Shown: in pieces, positions 47,171 through 56,255 of the stretch | Position numbering within the stretch: position 1 is the stretch's first letter | Layout of the letters: every line of letters begins with the position of its first letter | Assembly: GCA_963698995.1 (NCBI GenBank) | Contig: CAVOTD010000079.1 | Span: 1 to 64,000 of the forward strand | Reading direction: 5' to 3' | Source of the DNA: AP-15 sp963698995 | GTDB lineage: Bacteria; Pseudomonadota; Alphaproteobacteria; ATCC43930; CGMCC-115725 | Length of the DNA stretch: 64,000 nt | Program-made: the position numbers and the translations under genes | Notes under the pieces: model-generated | The model's database searches: none | Told to the model about the DNA's origin: nothing | Seen by the model: the letters and a program-made list of their open reading frames with translations, nothing else

Positions 47171-47563
47171 CTAACCGTCCGGCTCCTCCCGGGTGACGAC
47201 AGCTTCCTGTTGGCGCAGCACCACGGTCTCTTGATGCTGCTCCTTTGTACTCACGCGTCGCACCCGGACCTCTTCCTTGAGGACTAACCGCCGCTCGATG
47301 ACGACGACTTCCTCCACGACCGGGATGATCGTGATGTCTCCCTCGTGACTAACGGGCGGCACGACCTCAATGGGCAGGCCGATCGGAACTCGCTCGATCT
47401 CGACCCGAACGTGGGTCAGCTCCTCGTCGATCAGCTGCTCCCGCATCCCCGTAATCAGAGCGATCTGGACGTTGGCCTTTTTAATTTCGCGTCGGGAGAC
47501 CGAGACTTCTTCGGCCTGAAGCGGAATCCGCAGATCTTTTGTTTGCCGCTCTTGATCGGGCAT
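47171..47563 (-). CDS. DUF2382 domain protein
   Basis: A 130-residue protein that is essentially one DUF2382 domain: LRIPLQAEEVSVSRREIKKA, MREQLIDEELTHVRVEIERV, GDITIIPVVEEVVVIERRLV and EEVRVRRVSTKEQHQETVVL. No signal peptide. Upstream is an EcfG-like promoter, and it is followed by the YsnF-like gene on the same strand. Function unknown; stress association from family and promoter. Confidence 0.85.
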   Translation of the reverse strand: MPDQERQTKDLRIPLQAEEVSVSRREIKKANVQIALITGMREQLIDEELTHVRVEIERVPIGLPIEVVPPVSHEGDITIIPVVEEVVVIERRLVLKEEVRVRRVSTKEQHQETVVLRQQEAVVTREEPDG

Positions 47564-47696
47564 GCGTTACCTTCTGTTCACGGCAGCAAACAAGTTGTGC
47601 CGTGGCGCTATGGTGAAATTTTTCGGAAATGTGCGGGTAAAGTACCCACGGATTTCTGGCCGCCTTGCGGCCGTGCCCTTGGGCCGGTCCTTGGTA

Positions 47697-47721
47697 AACA
47701 GAAGGTGTTGTTTAAGGTTCC
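47697..47721 (-). promoter_or_regulatory. EcfG-like promoter for the DUF2382 genes
   Basis: On the minus strand GGAAC (47721-47717), 17-base spacer, GTT (47699-47697), about 135 bases upstream of the ATG at 47563. Confidence 0.45.
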
Positions 47722-47863
47722 TTGGTTCCTTGGACCGGTTCTCGATTTTTAATGTAGTTCCCAATTCGCGGCTTGAGCAACGATCACCACACCTGACCTG
47801 ACCGTGCGATTGCCCCTTTAAAGAAGGGAGTAAGTCAGCTGATGATAAGACAGTTTGGAACAT

Positions 47864-48250
47864 TCAGTTGGTTGACGGCGTGGCTTTTGCCATAAGCAGC
47901 CTTACCTGCTCTTCCAGTTCGTGCTGCCGGAAAGGCTTGGTCAAGCGCGGCTGATCGCGAAGGCTCTCGGGGAGAGCCCAATCACCGTAACCACTTGCGA
48001 GCACGAACGGGATGCTGCGCGCCAGGAGCTGCTCAGCGACCGGATAGACCTGCCCACCGCGGATACGCACATCCAGTATAGCCGCATCCAGCACCTCCTC
48101 GCGCGCCAGTCGCAGCGCGGCATCGAGCCGGCTCACCGGCCCCACGATATGGCAACCGAGACGCTCCAGCATGTCCTCGATCAGAATGGCGATGAGCATT
48201 TCGTCTTCAACCACCAGGATACGCAACCCAGCTCGGCCATCTTGGGTCAC
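47864..48250 (-). CDS. Single-domain response regulator
   Basis: A 128-residue receiver: LRILVVEDEMLIAILIEDML (acidic pocket), LDAAILDVRIRGGQVYPVAE (phosphoacceptor Asp in AILDVR), IPFVLASGYGDWALP and PRLTKPFRQHELEEQVRLLM (Lys). No output domain, so it acts by protein contact, typical for partners of HWE kinases. The GTG start overlaps the kinase stop (TAGTG). It is intact although the kinase is destroyed. Confidence 0.9.
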   Translation of the reverse strand: MTQDGRAGLRILVVEDEMLIAILIEDMLERLGCHIVGPVSRLDAALRLAREEVLDAAILDVRIRGGQVYPVAEQLLARSIPFVLASGYGDWALPESLRDQPRLTKPFRQHELEEQVRLLMAKATPSTN

Positions 48251-48868
48251 TAAGCGTCTCCTTGGCTGTAATGGGCAGGCCGCGCCCGCCCGACTTCTTC
48301 CGTCAACGGAATCTCGATCGTACAGCGCAGGCCGGATACCTCGAATTCCCGGCGAACCGCGGCATCGAATTCATGGGTCAAAGCGCGTTCGATCAGGGTC
48401 GTTCCGAACCCGCGCCGTATTGGCGCCTGTACCGCCGGGCCGCCGCTCTCTGTCCAGGCGAGCGCCAAGATTTCGTTGTCCGTGCCGCGGGTGACCGTCC
48501 ACCGGACTTCGAGGCGCCCGGAGACCGTCGAGAGCGCGCCATAACTTGGCCGCATTGCTGGCAAGCTCGTGGACCGCCATCGCCAACGCCAGTCCGGCCT
48601 TCGGCGTCAGCGCGACGTCGGGGCCGGCGATGACCGGGCTGCCCTCCTGCCGCTCGTAGGGCGCCAATTCCGTCGTGATCAAGGCGCGCAGCGCCATCTC
48701 GCTCTGCCCGGCTTGAGACAGTAGGGTGTGCGCTTTGGCGATCGACTGGACGCGGCCCTCGATCTCGGCGGCGAACGCCTCGGGAGTGATGCTGGTTTTC
48801 ACCGTCTGGGATACCACGGCAGACACGATCGCCAGGATGTTTTTCACGCGATGGTCGAGACTCGCCGC
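48250..48868 (-). pseudogene. HWE-type histidine kinase, 5' end lost and frameshifted
   Basis: The readable part begins SLDHRVKNILAIVSAVVSQT, the phosphoacceptor region of HWE/HisKA_2 kinases, directly at the edge of the inverted repeat (48860), so all sensory sequence and the start are gone. It continues AFAAEIEGRVQSIAKAHTLL, PKAGLALAMAVHELASNAAK, and an extra T near 48543 shifts the frame before YGALSTVSGRLEVRW (written in the correct frame) and RRGFGTTLIERALTHEF. It was the partner of the response regulator that follows. Not functional. Confidence 0.82.
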
Positions 48869-49949
48869 GCTCCGAACGCAAGACGAGAAGCTCCTTCACA
48901 TTCTGAGAAGCGCGGGCACCGCGGCCGAGCGCGGTGCAAAGCTTACCGGACAGCTCCTCGCCTTTGCCCGTCGGCAGCACCTGGCACCCAGAGTGGTCGT
49001 TCTGAATGAGCTGGTCTCGAGCATGGGCGACCTGCTGCTCCAGACTATCGGCGCCGCGGTCCGCGTCGAGACGGTGCTGGACAACAATCTTTGGGCTGTG
49101 TTGATCGATGCGACCCAGTTAGAGCTGGTCCTCCTAAATCTTGCGATCAACAGCCGTGATGCGATGCCCCACGGAGGCCGGCTGACCATCGCGACAAAGA
49201 ACATGGGAGCCTCCGATCACGGTCGGCCCACCGGGCTGCCTGTGGCAGACTACGTCGCGATCTCCGTGAGTGACACCGGAACAGGCATGACCCGGGAGGT
49301 CGCCGCGAAAGCCTTCGAGCCATTCTTCTCGACGAAAGAGATCGGGAAGGGCACCGGGCTCGGACTCAGCCAAGTCTTCGGGTTTGCGGAGCAATCCGGC
49401 GGCGAGGTTCGTATCGATACACGTCTCGGGCAGGGTACGACCATCACCCTGTTTTTGCCGAGAACTCGTGAGGCATTGCCCAGGGCCGCCGCTGACCATA
49501 ATCCCGCACCGCATGACGGCCAAGAGGCGTCAATTCTGGTAGTTGACGATGATGCCGCCGTTCGAGATTTGACCGTCCGGGCTCTTGAGGCGCTGAACTA
49601 TCAGGTGCTGGAAGCAGATAATGCGCGGGCCGCCCTAGATCTGCTTCGGGGCAACGGTGTCGTGGATCTCGCTCTCATTGACCTGGTTATGCCTGGCGTG
49701 AATGGGCGCCAATTGGCGACACGCATCCGGGCGAGCGATCCGGAGCGGAAAATTTTGTTTATGACCGGGTATGACGACCTTTCCGGAACTGACGATCCGT
49801 TCGCCAACGAGATGGTGATAAAGAAACCATTCAAGCTGGTCGAACTCGCCGCGGCGGTGGAGCATGCGCTTGGCAAGCGGGATCGCCAACAACGGCCTTG
49901 GAACGTGACGCCGATCCGATCCGCGAAGGCTAAAAGGGGATCTGGCTGA
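48863..49949 (+). pseudogene. Duplicated 3' half of hybrid histidine kinase
   Basis: Starts at LAALRTQDEKLLHILRSAGT, after the H-box, so the phosphoacceptor His is absent. It retains the HATPase domain (DTGTGMTREVAAKAFEPFFS, GKGTGLGLSQVF) and the C-terminal receiver (SILVVDDDAAVRD, LIDLVMPG, IKKPFKLVELAAAVEHALG). The frame is open upstream to 48726 through antisense HWE sequence, so a chimeric protein from an ATG or TTG there is formally possible but unlikely. Without His it could act at best as an isolated receiver. Confidence 0.85.
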
Positions 49950-49985
49950 CCGGCTCAACTCCATCCCAAGAACCTACGTTTTCTG

Positions 49986-50366
49986 GTGCCGGCCACCGGC
50001 TACCGGCGTCTCAACTCCCGCGATCAGTTTGTAGTTCATCATTTTTATGCACTGGGCTCTTGCCACCTGCTTTTGGACTGTGCTTCACCGAGCCGACTGT
50101 ACGCCGAGCTGCGCCGAGCCGTTTTTTCGGACCAATGGATCCCGCCCGCTTTAGCGGCGCAATTCCAGGGAGCCGAATTTGATGTTGCGATCGCCGAAGC
50201 CCTCCGGCAACGCAAGGGACGGAGGCGGGGCTATGCCGTAAACAATCTTCGCGGCGCTGAACGCGGTCTAGTTTGCCGCGTAGGCGACGGCACAGACCTT
50301 GTCTTGTGCTCCGAACAAGGACGGGATTTTTTGTTGGAGAGGCCGGAAGAAACCATCGGCAATTGA
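49986..50366 (+). CDS. Possible hypothetical protein inside the repeat
   Basis: Right-arm counterpart of the frame at 456-749, here with a GTG at 49986 and 126 codons (YAELRRAVFSDQWIPPALAA, FDVAIAEALRQRKGRRRGYA). Ribosome site weak. No domain is recognised; conservation between arms only reflects recent duplication. Confidence 0.25.
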   Translation: MPATGYRRLNSRDQFVVHHFYALGSCHLLLDCASPSRLYAELRRAVFSDQWIPPALAAQFQGAEFDVAIAEALRQRKGRRRGYAVNNLRGAERGLVCRVGDGTDLVLCSEQGRDFLLERPEETIGN

Positions 50367-50683
50367 CCCTGAGGGAGCGCTGCTCACAACTCGAGGCCGA
50401 CTGGCTTCACCGACCTCGGCTGTTCGCTACATTCGTCGTGAAGGACGGCTTTGGGTCACGGGCGGCGGTTCGGCACAACGCACGAATACTTCAGCACTGC
50501 CTCAGTAAGCAGACCCTCTGCCAGCGCGACTGTAGGCCTCTTGAGTGCCAAAGGCGGAAGTCACGTGGCCGACCCCGCTCGCTCACATCGGTCGACGAGC
50601 GCGCGTAACACGGCTGCCTCTTGAACCGGCCTTTAGTTTGGGGGCAGATCTGATACAAATGCCTGCAAGCGCGGGGCTCGTTC

Positions 50684-51685
50684 ATGGAACGCCACAGATT
50701 CGGCAATTCTGATCTTACGGTTTCAGCCATCGGTCTCGGCTGTTACGGCATGTCGGGGGTCTATGGTCCGGCGGACGACGCGGAGTCAATCGCCACCATT
50801 CGCCGCGCGCTCGATCTCGGGGTCAATTTTCTCGACACATCGGCCAGCTACGGCAACGGCCACAATCACCGCTTGATCGGCGAAGCAATCCGCGGCCGCA
50901 GACATGATGTTGTCATCCACTCGAAGAGCGGCAGCCCACGCGACGGCGGCCCAGACGCCGTGCGCGGCGGAGGCGATCCGCGTTATCTGCGTCAAACCTG
51001 CGAGCAGAGCTTGAAAAATCTTGGGATCGAGACGCTCGACGTCTTTTGCATGTCGCGCGTCGATCCGAACGTGCCAATCGAGGAAAGCGTCGGGGGAATG
51101 GCCGAGCTCGTCAAGGAAGGCAAGACACGTTTCATCTCGCTCTCAGAGTGCTCGGCCAAGTCGCTGAAGCGTGGCAGTGCCGTTCATCCGCTCGTTTCGC
51201 TGCAGATGGAGTATTCGCTGTTCTCGCGCGATGCGGAAGAGCAAGGCCAGATCGACGCCTGCAAGGAACTTGGCATGGCAATGATGGCCTATGCCGTGCT
51301 CGGACGTGGGATGCTGAGCGACCAGGTTCCCAAAGTGGAGGAATTGGCAGCGGACGACGTTCGCCAGAGGCTACCTCGCTTTCAGAGTGTCAATATCGAG
51401 AAGAACCTCGGGCTGCGCTCTGCGCTCGAGGCCATTGCGCGCAGGAAGAACGCCACGCTCGCCCAGCTCTCCATCGCGTGGCCAATGGCCCAGGGAAAGC
51501 GTGCGGGAGTCTTCATCGTCCCGATACCCGGCGCGAAATCGCGCAAGCACCTTGAGGAGAATGTGCGCGCCGCGGACATTGTGCTGACGGCCGAGGATCT
51601 TGCGGAAATCGACCGCATCGTCCCGCCCGGTGCCGCGTCCGGTACTCGCTACCCGATAGGACAAATGCACCGACTGAACGTGTGA
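50684..51685 (+). CDS. Aldo/keto reductase with altered catalytic His
   Basis: A 333-residue (beta/alpha)8 NADP-dependent reductase-like protein. MERHRFGNSDLTVSAIGLGC, ALDLGVNFLDTSASYGNGHN (Asp51, Tyr56) and VIHSKSG (Lys81) give three of the four tetrad residues. The fourth, His in the usual HRVDP motif, is Ser124 (FCMSRVDPNVPIEES). The remainder, FISLSECSAKSL, LVSLQMEYSLFSRDAEEQ, LAQLSIAWPMAQGKRAGVFI and VPIPGAKSRKHLEENVRA, is standard cofactor-binding sequence. It stands alone and is intact. Activity may differ from typical reductases. Confidence 0.9.
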   Translation: MERHRFGNSDLTVSAIGLGCYGMSGVYGPADDAESIATIRRALDLGVNFLDTSASYGNGHNHRLIGEAIRGRRHDVVIHSKSGSPRDGGPDAVRGGGDPRYLRQTCEQSLKNLGIETLDVFCMSRVDPNVPIEESVGGMAELVKEGKTRFISLSECSAKSLKRGSAVHPLVSLQMEYSLFSRDAEEQGQIDACKELGMAMMAYAVLGRGMLSDQVPKVEELAADDVRQRLPRFQSVNIEKNLGLRSALEAIARRKNATLAQLSIAWPMAQGKRAGVFIVPIPGAKSRKHLEENVRAADIVLTAEDLAEIDRIVPPGAASGTRYPIGQMHRLNV

Positions 51686-51899
51686 CGTGCGAATCTAACC
51701 CCAGGCTGCTGCCGAATAATGCACGGTCGCGAATCGACGCTATTGGTCGGCCGCGCGGTCCGGCGCTGTCCGGGCTGAGGTCGCCTTTCCCTCAGCAACT
51801 ACCGTAATATGATCCCGCGACCGACGCGATGTGCTAGCAGCGGAAGCGCTCGAGGTGTTGTCACTGCATCAAAGCTTGTCGGAGGGCACATCTGACCTC

Positions 51900-52256
51900 A
51901 TGCGATTTCACGCAAAATACGTCTCCGCCAGCGAAGCCGGTGACTATTATCAGGTCTCGTTTGACACCGAGGATCCTGGCGAGGACAGCACCGATCCGCG
52001 TGGACCGGACAGGCCCTATCTCATCATTCAGCGCCAATTCGAGACGCTGGATGGCGGGCAATGCTACGTCGAGACACATGACCACGGCTATGTCGGTCAC
52101 TTCCAAGTCAGATTGACGAATTTTACCCGCACGTGCCTTGCCTTCGAGATCGCGCGCAAACGTAACACTTATGTCGAAGTGTCCTGCTCCCTGGACGCGG
52201 TGGAGTTCAAGGAGGTGCAGCGCATTGTGAACATCATCTTCGACCAACACGGGTAA
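51900..52256 (+). CDS. Hypothetical protein
   Basis: 118 codons from ATG 51900 (MRFHAKYVSASEAGDYYQVS), continuing YLIIQRQFETLDGGQCYVET, HDHGYVGHFQVRLTNFTRTC and VEVSCSLDAVEFKEVQRIVN. The frame is open to a GTG at 51831, so a longer form is possible. It has an alternating-strand, beta-rich pattern with no signal peptide. No family is recognised but the composition is convincingly coding. Confidence 0.65.
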   Translation: MRFHAKYVSASEAGDYYQVSFDTEDPGEDSTDPRGPDRPYLIIQRQFETLDGGQCYVETHDHGYVGHFQVRLTNFTRTCLAFEIARKRNTYVEVSCSLDAVEFKEVQRIVNIIFDQHG

Positions 52257-52740
52257 GACGACGCTCGGTCGTTTGACCGATCAGCCTCGCGTTAAACACC
52301 GATCACACGCTTTTTTCGCCCTGAATTCGGTCGACTTGCGCCACGATGTCGACCCAGCACGGCCCGCTGCCCCGTGTTGCCGGTTGACGCTCGCGGAACA
52401 ACTTCGCTGGCATCGGGTCCGTGGCCGCTGACCGTCAGTTCGTCGCTCGATAGCTGATGTGCCGCTGCGGTGCGGCGAACGGCAGAGGAGTGCCAGGAGG
52501 GTACCGTGCCGTCAGCCGGGGGAACGTCTCAAATCGACCCTGAGCGGCCCTTCATGGCCTGACCGGCAGCCGACTGACGTCGACCAAGGAGCGGCCATTC
52601 GGCACGCCTCAGCGCATGTGGCAACTGCGGACGGCGGGCGGCCCGAGCCTGCCTGCTACGCCGTTGATCGGTTTCCGCCCGAGGCGCAGAGTTAAGCTTA
52701 TGCCATCGCCGGCTACCGAGGGTGAGCGGGGGTGGGAGGG
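52257..52740. other. Intergenic region with no gene
   Basis: About 480 bases. Overlapping frames exist in all phases but none shows a start with ribosome site or a recognisable motif. Nothing is called. Confidence 0.4.
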
Positions 52741-52743
52741 AAC

Positions 52744-52910
52744 ATTGAGCGGAGAGCGGGTCGAGCGGCGGCTGACGGCGCTCCTGGCCGCTGATGTCGC
52801 CGGCTATTCGCGGCTGATGGGCGCAGACGCAGAAGGCACGCTTGCGGCGCCGAAAGCGATCCGGCGCGAGTTGGTCGATCCGTGGATCGTCGAGCATCGC
52901 GGCCCGCCAT
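52744..52910 (+). pseudogene. Class III cyclase N-terminal fragment
   Basis: VERRLTALLAADVAGYSRLM, GADAEGTLAAPKAIRRELVD and PWIVEHRG are the first 55 residues of a class III cyclase, including the first metal Asp, then similarity stops. It is a different paralogue from that at 42181. The sequence from about 52910 to 53100 is unassigned. Confidence 0.65.
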
Positions 52911-53099
52911 GTCGCGACGACCACGGCGGCCGAGATGCCGACGCTGCCGGCAGGTGCCGCGAGCGCTGGATCCGAAAAAGGCGGAACCGGGTCGCGGTGG
53001 CGGCGACAGGAACCGCCGGCACCTCGCCCTCCGGCGCGCTTGGAATGATGAGCACGCCTCCGCCACGGGACCATCGTCTGTACGCAAGAGGAAATGCAT

Positions 53100-53322
53100 T
53101 GAGCAAGGCGGCCGGTCCGGCTGTGGATCAGTACCGTCAATGGTTCACAACGACGGTTTACCCCCGCTTATGACAAAGTGCCCTCTCGCCGAGATCCGGC
53201 GCGCAACCGGACTCTCCACCCGATATGTGATCATGATCCGGAAGGGGCTCGGGATACAGCCGCAAGAGACGATATCGATCTTGGTAGCGAAACGTTCAAA
53301 GGCGAGCATCGGGCTAAATTAA
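53100..53322 (+). pseudogene. Helix-turn-helix tail remnant
   Basis: The frames read VDQYRQWFTTTVYPRL and, from 53171, KCPLAEIRRATGLSTRYVIM with IRKGLGIQPQE, which resembles a C-terminal helix-turn-helix (EIRxATGLSxxYVxxIRxG) seen in uncharacterised proteins. There is no intact gene around it. Confidence 0.3.
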
Positions 53323-53362
53323 ATTCGGCCGAATCTCAATTCGTAAAGGGGAATGCAGGAAT

Positions 53363-53731
53363 ATGGCGAATATCGATCGATGGTTTCTGCGCATCGCTGT
53401 TATTTACGCTCTCGTGGCCATGTTTCTGGGCATCACCATGGGAATAAGGGAGGATTTCACGCAGGCGTCGACCCACGCCCATCTCAATCTGGTTGGATGG
53501 GTGTCAATGGCGCTGTATGCTTTGGTCTATCGCCAATACCCCGCGGCGGCCCAAAGTCGGTTTGCGATGCTACATTTTTGGATCGCCAATGTCGGCGCTG
53601 TGCTACTGACGGTGGGGATCTATACCCAGATGGCGGATATGCCCTCGCTAGCATTTATCGTGATCTCGGGTTCTTTCATCACAATTCTCGGCATGCTGAT
53701 TTTCACCGTGATCGTGTATTCGAAAGTCTAG
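53363..53731 (+). CDS. Small four-helix membrane protein, cytochrome oxidase subunit I-like
   Basis: A 122-residue protein with four hydrophobic segments: IAVIYALVAMFLGITMGI, HAHLNLVGWVSMALYALVYR, FWIANVGAVLLTVGIYT and AFIVISGSFITILGMLIFTV. The STHAHLNLVGW motif resembles the heme-ligand helix at the start of cbb3/NO-reductase-type subunit I, and similar short proteins are annotated as cytochrome-c oxidase. It cannot be an enzyme alone; a heme or redox role is speculative. The ATG at 53363 has GCAGGA upstream. Confidence 0.75.
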   Translation: MANIDRWFLRIAVIYALVAMFLGITMGIREDFTQASTHAHLNLVGWVSMALYALVYRQYPAAAQSRFAMLHFWIANVGAVLLTVGIYTQMADMPSLAFIVISGSFITILGMLIFTVIVYSKV

Positions 53732-54338
53732 GCTCTCGTCGCCGCGTGGAAGCTGAGTTTAGCAGCCCGTTTCCCGCGGATTTTTCGTCCCCGCGGCGGT
53801 AGCGCTTCTGGCGGACGCTGTGCGCAAGGCCGGGTTGCCGGAAGGATGACTGCGACCCCATACCTCGCCGCCAATGTGCGAAGGTCTGCTCACGAGACGA
53901 GCGCCTCGCGGGCCGGGTAAATTCGGAACGGCAGGTCACCACCGACGCCGTGTGAAAAGACGATCGCCGCCAATCATTGGGCAATTTACTGTCGCCGCGC
54001 GTTGCTGTGGCATGGCGAAGACTTCAGAAACACTGTCCTAAGAGCAATAGGATTGCTCATTTTCGTCAGGGTGAAGACTTTTCACACGGCCTCCACCCAT
54101 CGCGGCCATTCGTTAGGCTGCGTCGCGCCTCTCGCCGAGTACCTCTACAGGTGAGCCGCGCTTTGGGCTTTAGCCCCTTGAAGGGGGACTTTGACGGCGG
54201 CCCCTTAGAGACACGATAGACTGATCCTGCATTTCTTGGACGAAGCGACGATCGCGGCCCGTGTAAAACACAAAAACAATGGCACGACCGCGCGGGTCAA
54301 AAACCGCTGGCGCGACCATCTTGGCATTTCTGAGAATT
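53732..54338. other. Intergenic region with no gene
   Basis: About 600 bases between two genes. All frames are short and without domain signals. Nothing else recognised. Confidence 0.4.
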
Positions 54339-55247
54339 TCACGGCCCGGCATCTATGGAAATTGCCGTCGACATCTGGTGTTCGCCATCTGCGGGGAGCC
54401 GCACCTCGTTGTCGGCGATATTCCCGGTCTCGACACAAACCATGCCGCGCCAGGCAGGGTCGCCGAGATCGACCATGGCGGCTGCCTTTTCGGCCCAGGG
54501 ATTCCACACCACGCTCGACGCGGCGGCGTCCTTTTTGATGACGACGCGGCGGCGCCACCCACGATCTTCAATGGCGCATTGCTCCGGCGTATCGAGGTAG
54601 ACGCTGTCGGTCTCTGCCGTGATAGTGACAAGGGCTGCTGTCTGCGGCTTGCGCCGTGCCGCGTCAGACTTGTCGATATAGGTGGTGCCGGCGAGCCCGG
54701 AGATCGCGATGCCGGTGATATCGGAAATCGCAAAGTAGGTGTGCAGCGCCTCCTCGAAAATGACCGGATGCGTCGCACGGTTTTGCACGGCGAGACGCAA
54801 CGACAGGGTCTGCGCGAAGACCACGGTGTAGATCGCGCGAAACGGCTCCGGCCAGAACGGCGAGCCGACATCGCCGCCGCCGAGACTGAAGGTCAGGGTT
54901 AGCGACTCGCGGCCGGCGGTTTCGACGCAGTCGAGATGCCATCGTGCGGTACGCGCAAAGCCGTGCTGCGGTGCCGCCAGCGCGTGCCGACTGGCGCCGA
55001 ACCACGGGAAGATGATTGGGATGCCGCCGCGAATTGCCCTGCCCGGGGCAAACGCGCTGTTGGGACTGGTGAAGAGGACCGGCCGCTCGCCGGGCGGCTG
55101 CCAGGCGGTCAGCTGCGCTCCTTGCAGGTAAAGCTCGCCCGCCATACCGTGGAGCGAAATCGCGGCCTTGACCAGCCCGTGTTCCGTTTCGACGAAATCG
55201 AGAATGCCGGCAATGCCGAATTCGGCAGTAAGCTCCTCGGCCTGCAT
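54339..55247 (-). CDS. D-hexose-6-phosphate mutarotase (YeaD-like)
   Basis: A 302-residue aldose-1-epimerase-fold enzyme interconverting alpha and beta hexose 6-phosphates. HGLVKAAISLHGMAGELYLQ, GAQLTAWQPPGERPVLFTSP and IRGGIPIIFPWFGASRHA are typical of the YeaD group. The catalytic residues are His in APQHGFARTARW, His in FEEALHTYFAISD and Glu in GMVCVETGNIADN. It is intact with no signal peptide. It stands alone; convergent or unrelated to its neighbours. Confidence 0.9.
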   Translation of the reverse strand: MQAEELTAEFGIAGILDFVETEHGLVKAAISLHGMAGELYLQGAQLTAWQPPGERPVLFTSPNSAFAPGRAIRGGIPIIFPWFGASRHALAAPQHGFARTARWHLDCVETAGRESLTLTFSLGGGDVGSPFWPEPFRAIYTVVFAQTLSLRLAVQNRATHPVIFEEALHTYFAISDITGIAISGLAGTTYIDKSDAARRKPQTAALVTITAETDSVYLDTPEQCAIEDRGWRRRVVIKKDAAASSVVWNPWAEKAAAMVDLGDPAWRGMVCVETGNIADNEVRLPADGEHQMSTAISIDAGP

Positions 55248-55723
55248 CGCAGCTTCCTTTCCCGGGAGATCATCATCGCCGATTGCGGCGCAGCAGCGCC
55301 ATCACGAAATTCGGCGGATCGAGAAGTGGAAGACAGCTTTGGGTCAAGGCGGCTGCGTCACCAGGTTGGTGGAACGGCCGGTGTGCCCTCAGCTCCGGCC
55401 AGGCGGCCAACTCTCTGTAATGTGCCCCGGCGTCCTGACCGCGGGCAGATGTCGCCTGCCATTCCGCAGAAAGAATTGCCCAACCTTGCCAGGCGATATC
55501 AGGTTCGAGCCGATCACCTGGAACGGAAAGCGCGGCGATGATGCAACGCGACCGTGCCAAAGAAGAAACGCTTGCGCTCTCGACTCTGCCGGTCTCGCCC
55601 GACGCGGGAACTTCATCGATCAGCCTGGTGTTGCAATTCGACAAAAGAGCGCGACACGAGGCCGCGGATGCCCGCTTGCCCATCGCCGGTCCGGGTCGCA
55701 CCCCATTCGAGGGAGGGACGGCC
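55248..55723. other. Intergenic region with no gene
   Basis: About 475 bases. Frames on both strands are open but overlap each other and show no domain; the frame from 55538 is the upstream extension of the gene at 55724. Confidence 0.35.
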
Positions 55724-55927
55724 GTGACCGCCTACTGCGTCATTCTCCGCGACCGCGAGACCGAAACCGTCGTCGGTTATTATAACGGCGCCTGGACGAC
55801 CGACGGGCGCCGAGGCCTTACCCTCCGTGAGCGCGAGGCGGCGGAAGCCCACGCCGCCCGCATGCGCGATCGCTGTCCGCGCAACGCTGACCTCATCAAG
55901 GTCGAGGAGTTTGCCGCCGCAGATTAG
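55724..55927 (+). CDS. Small hypothetical protein
   Basis: 67 codons from GTG 55724 with an excellent GGAGGG site: VTAYCVILRDRETETVVGYY, NGAWTTDGRRGLTLREREAA, EAHAARMRDRCPRNADLIKV. A longer start at 55538 is possible but has no ribosome site. Cytoplasmic; no family recognised. Confidence 0.6.
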   Translation: MTAYCVILRDRETETVVGYYNGAWTTDGRRGLTLREREAAEAHAARMRDRCPRNADLIKVEEFAAAD

Positions 55928-55973
55928 CACGGGCCATTACACGCGGCGATATTTCACGCCTCGTGGAGCGCGC

Positions 55974-56222
55974 ATGCGGCCCATGATCCCGGCGCTAGCC
56001 ATCGTCCTGGCGCAAGCTGCCCAACCTGGCGCTAACTCAACGTCCAACAAATGGTGCTTCGACAGAGGGCAGGGGGGAGCTCTGCTCTGCGAGGCAACGG
56101 AGGGCGAGTGCAACCACTTGCGCGACCTCAACGCCGAGATCGCAAAGAGCCCGTGCAAACACGCCGAGCCGCCGGAAAATCAGGTCTCGCCGACGGAGCC
56201 CTCGCCTCCGCCGAGACCTTAA
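55974..56222 (+). CDS. Small secreted Cys-containing protein
   Basis: 82 codons from ATG 55974. A short hydrophobic leader (MRPMIPALAIVLAQAAQPGA), then SNKWCFDRGQGGALLCEATE and GECNHLRDLNAEIAKSPCKH with four Cys, and a Pro-rich tail. It looks like a small periplasmic protein with two disulfides. Function unknown. Confidence 0.6.
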   Translation: MRPMIPALAIVLAQAAQPGANSTSNKWCFDRGQGGALLCEATEGECNHLRDLNAEIAKSPCKHAEPPENQVSPTEPSPPPRP

Positions 56223-56255
56223 TGACAGCCTCTACAGATGACCTCGTTCGCCGAG

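Larger units (their letters stand above)
48860..50560. repeat. Right arm of the 1.7-kb inverted repeat
   Basis: Inverted copy of 262-1962. The left boundary is sharp at 48860 (ACTCGCCGCGCTCCGAACGC shared from there) and falls inside the HWE kinase gene; the right boundary fades at about 50553-50562. The encoded kinase half differs from the parental copy at roughly 9-12 residues in 350, so the duplication is not brand new. Confidence 0.9.
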
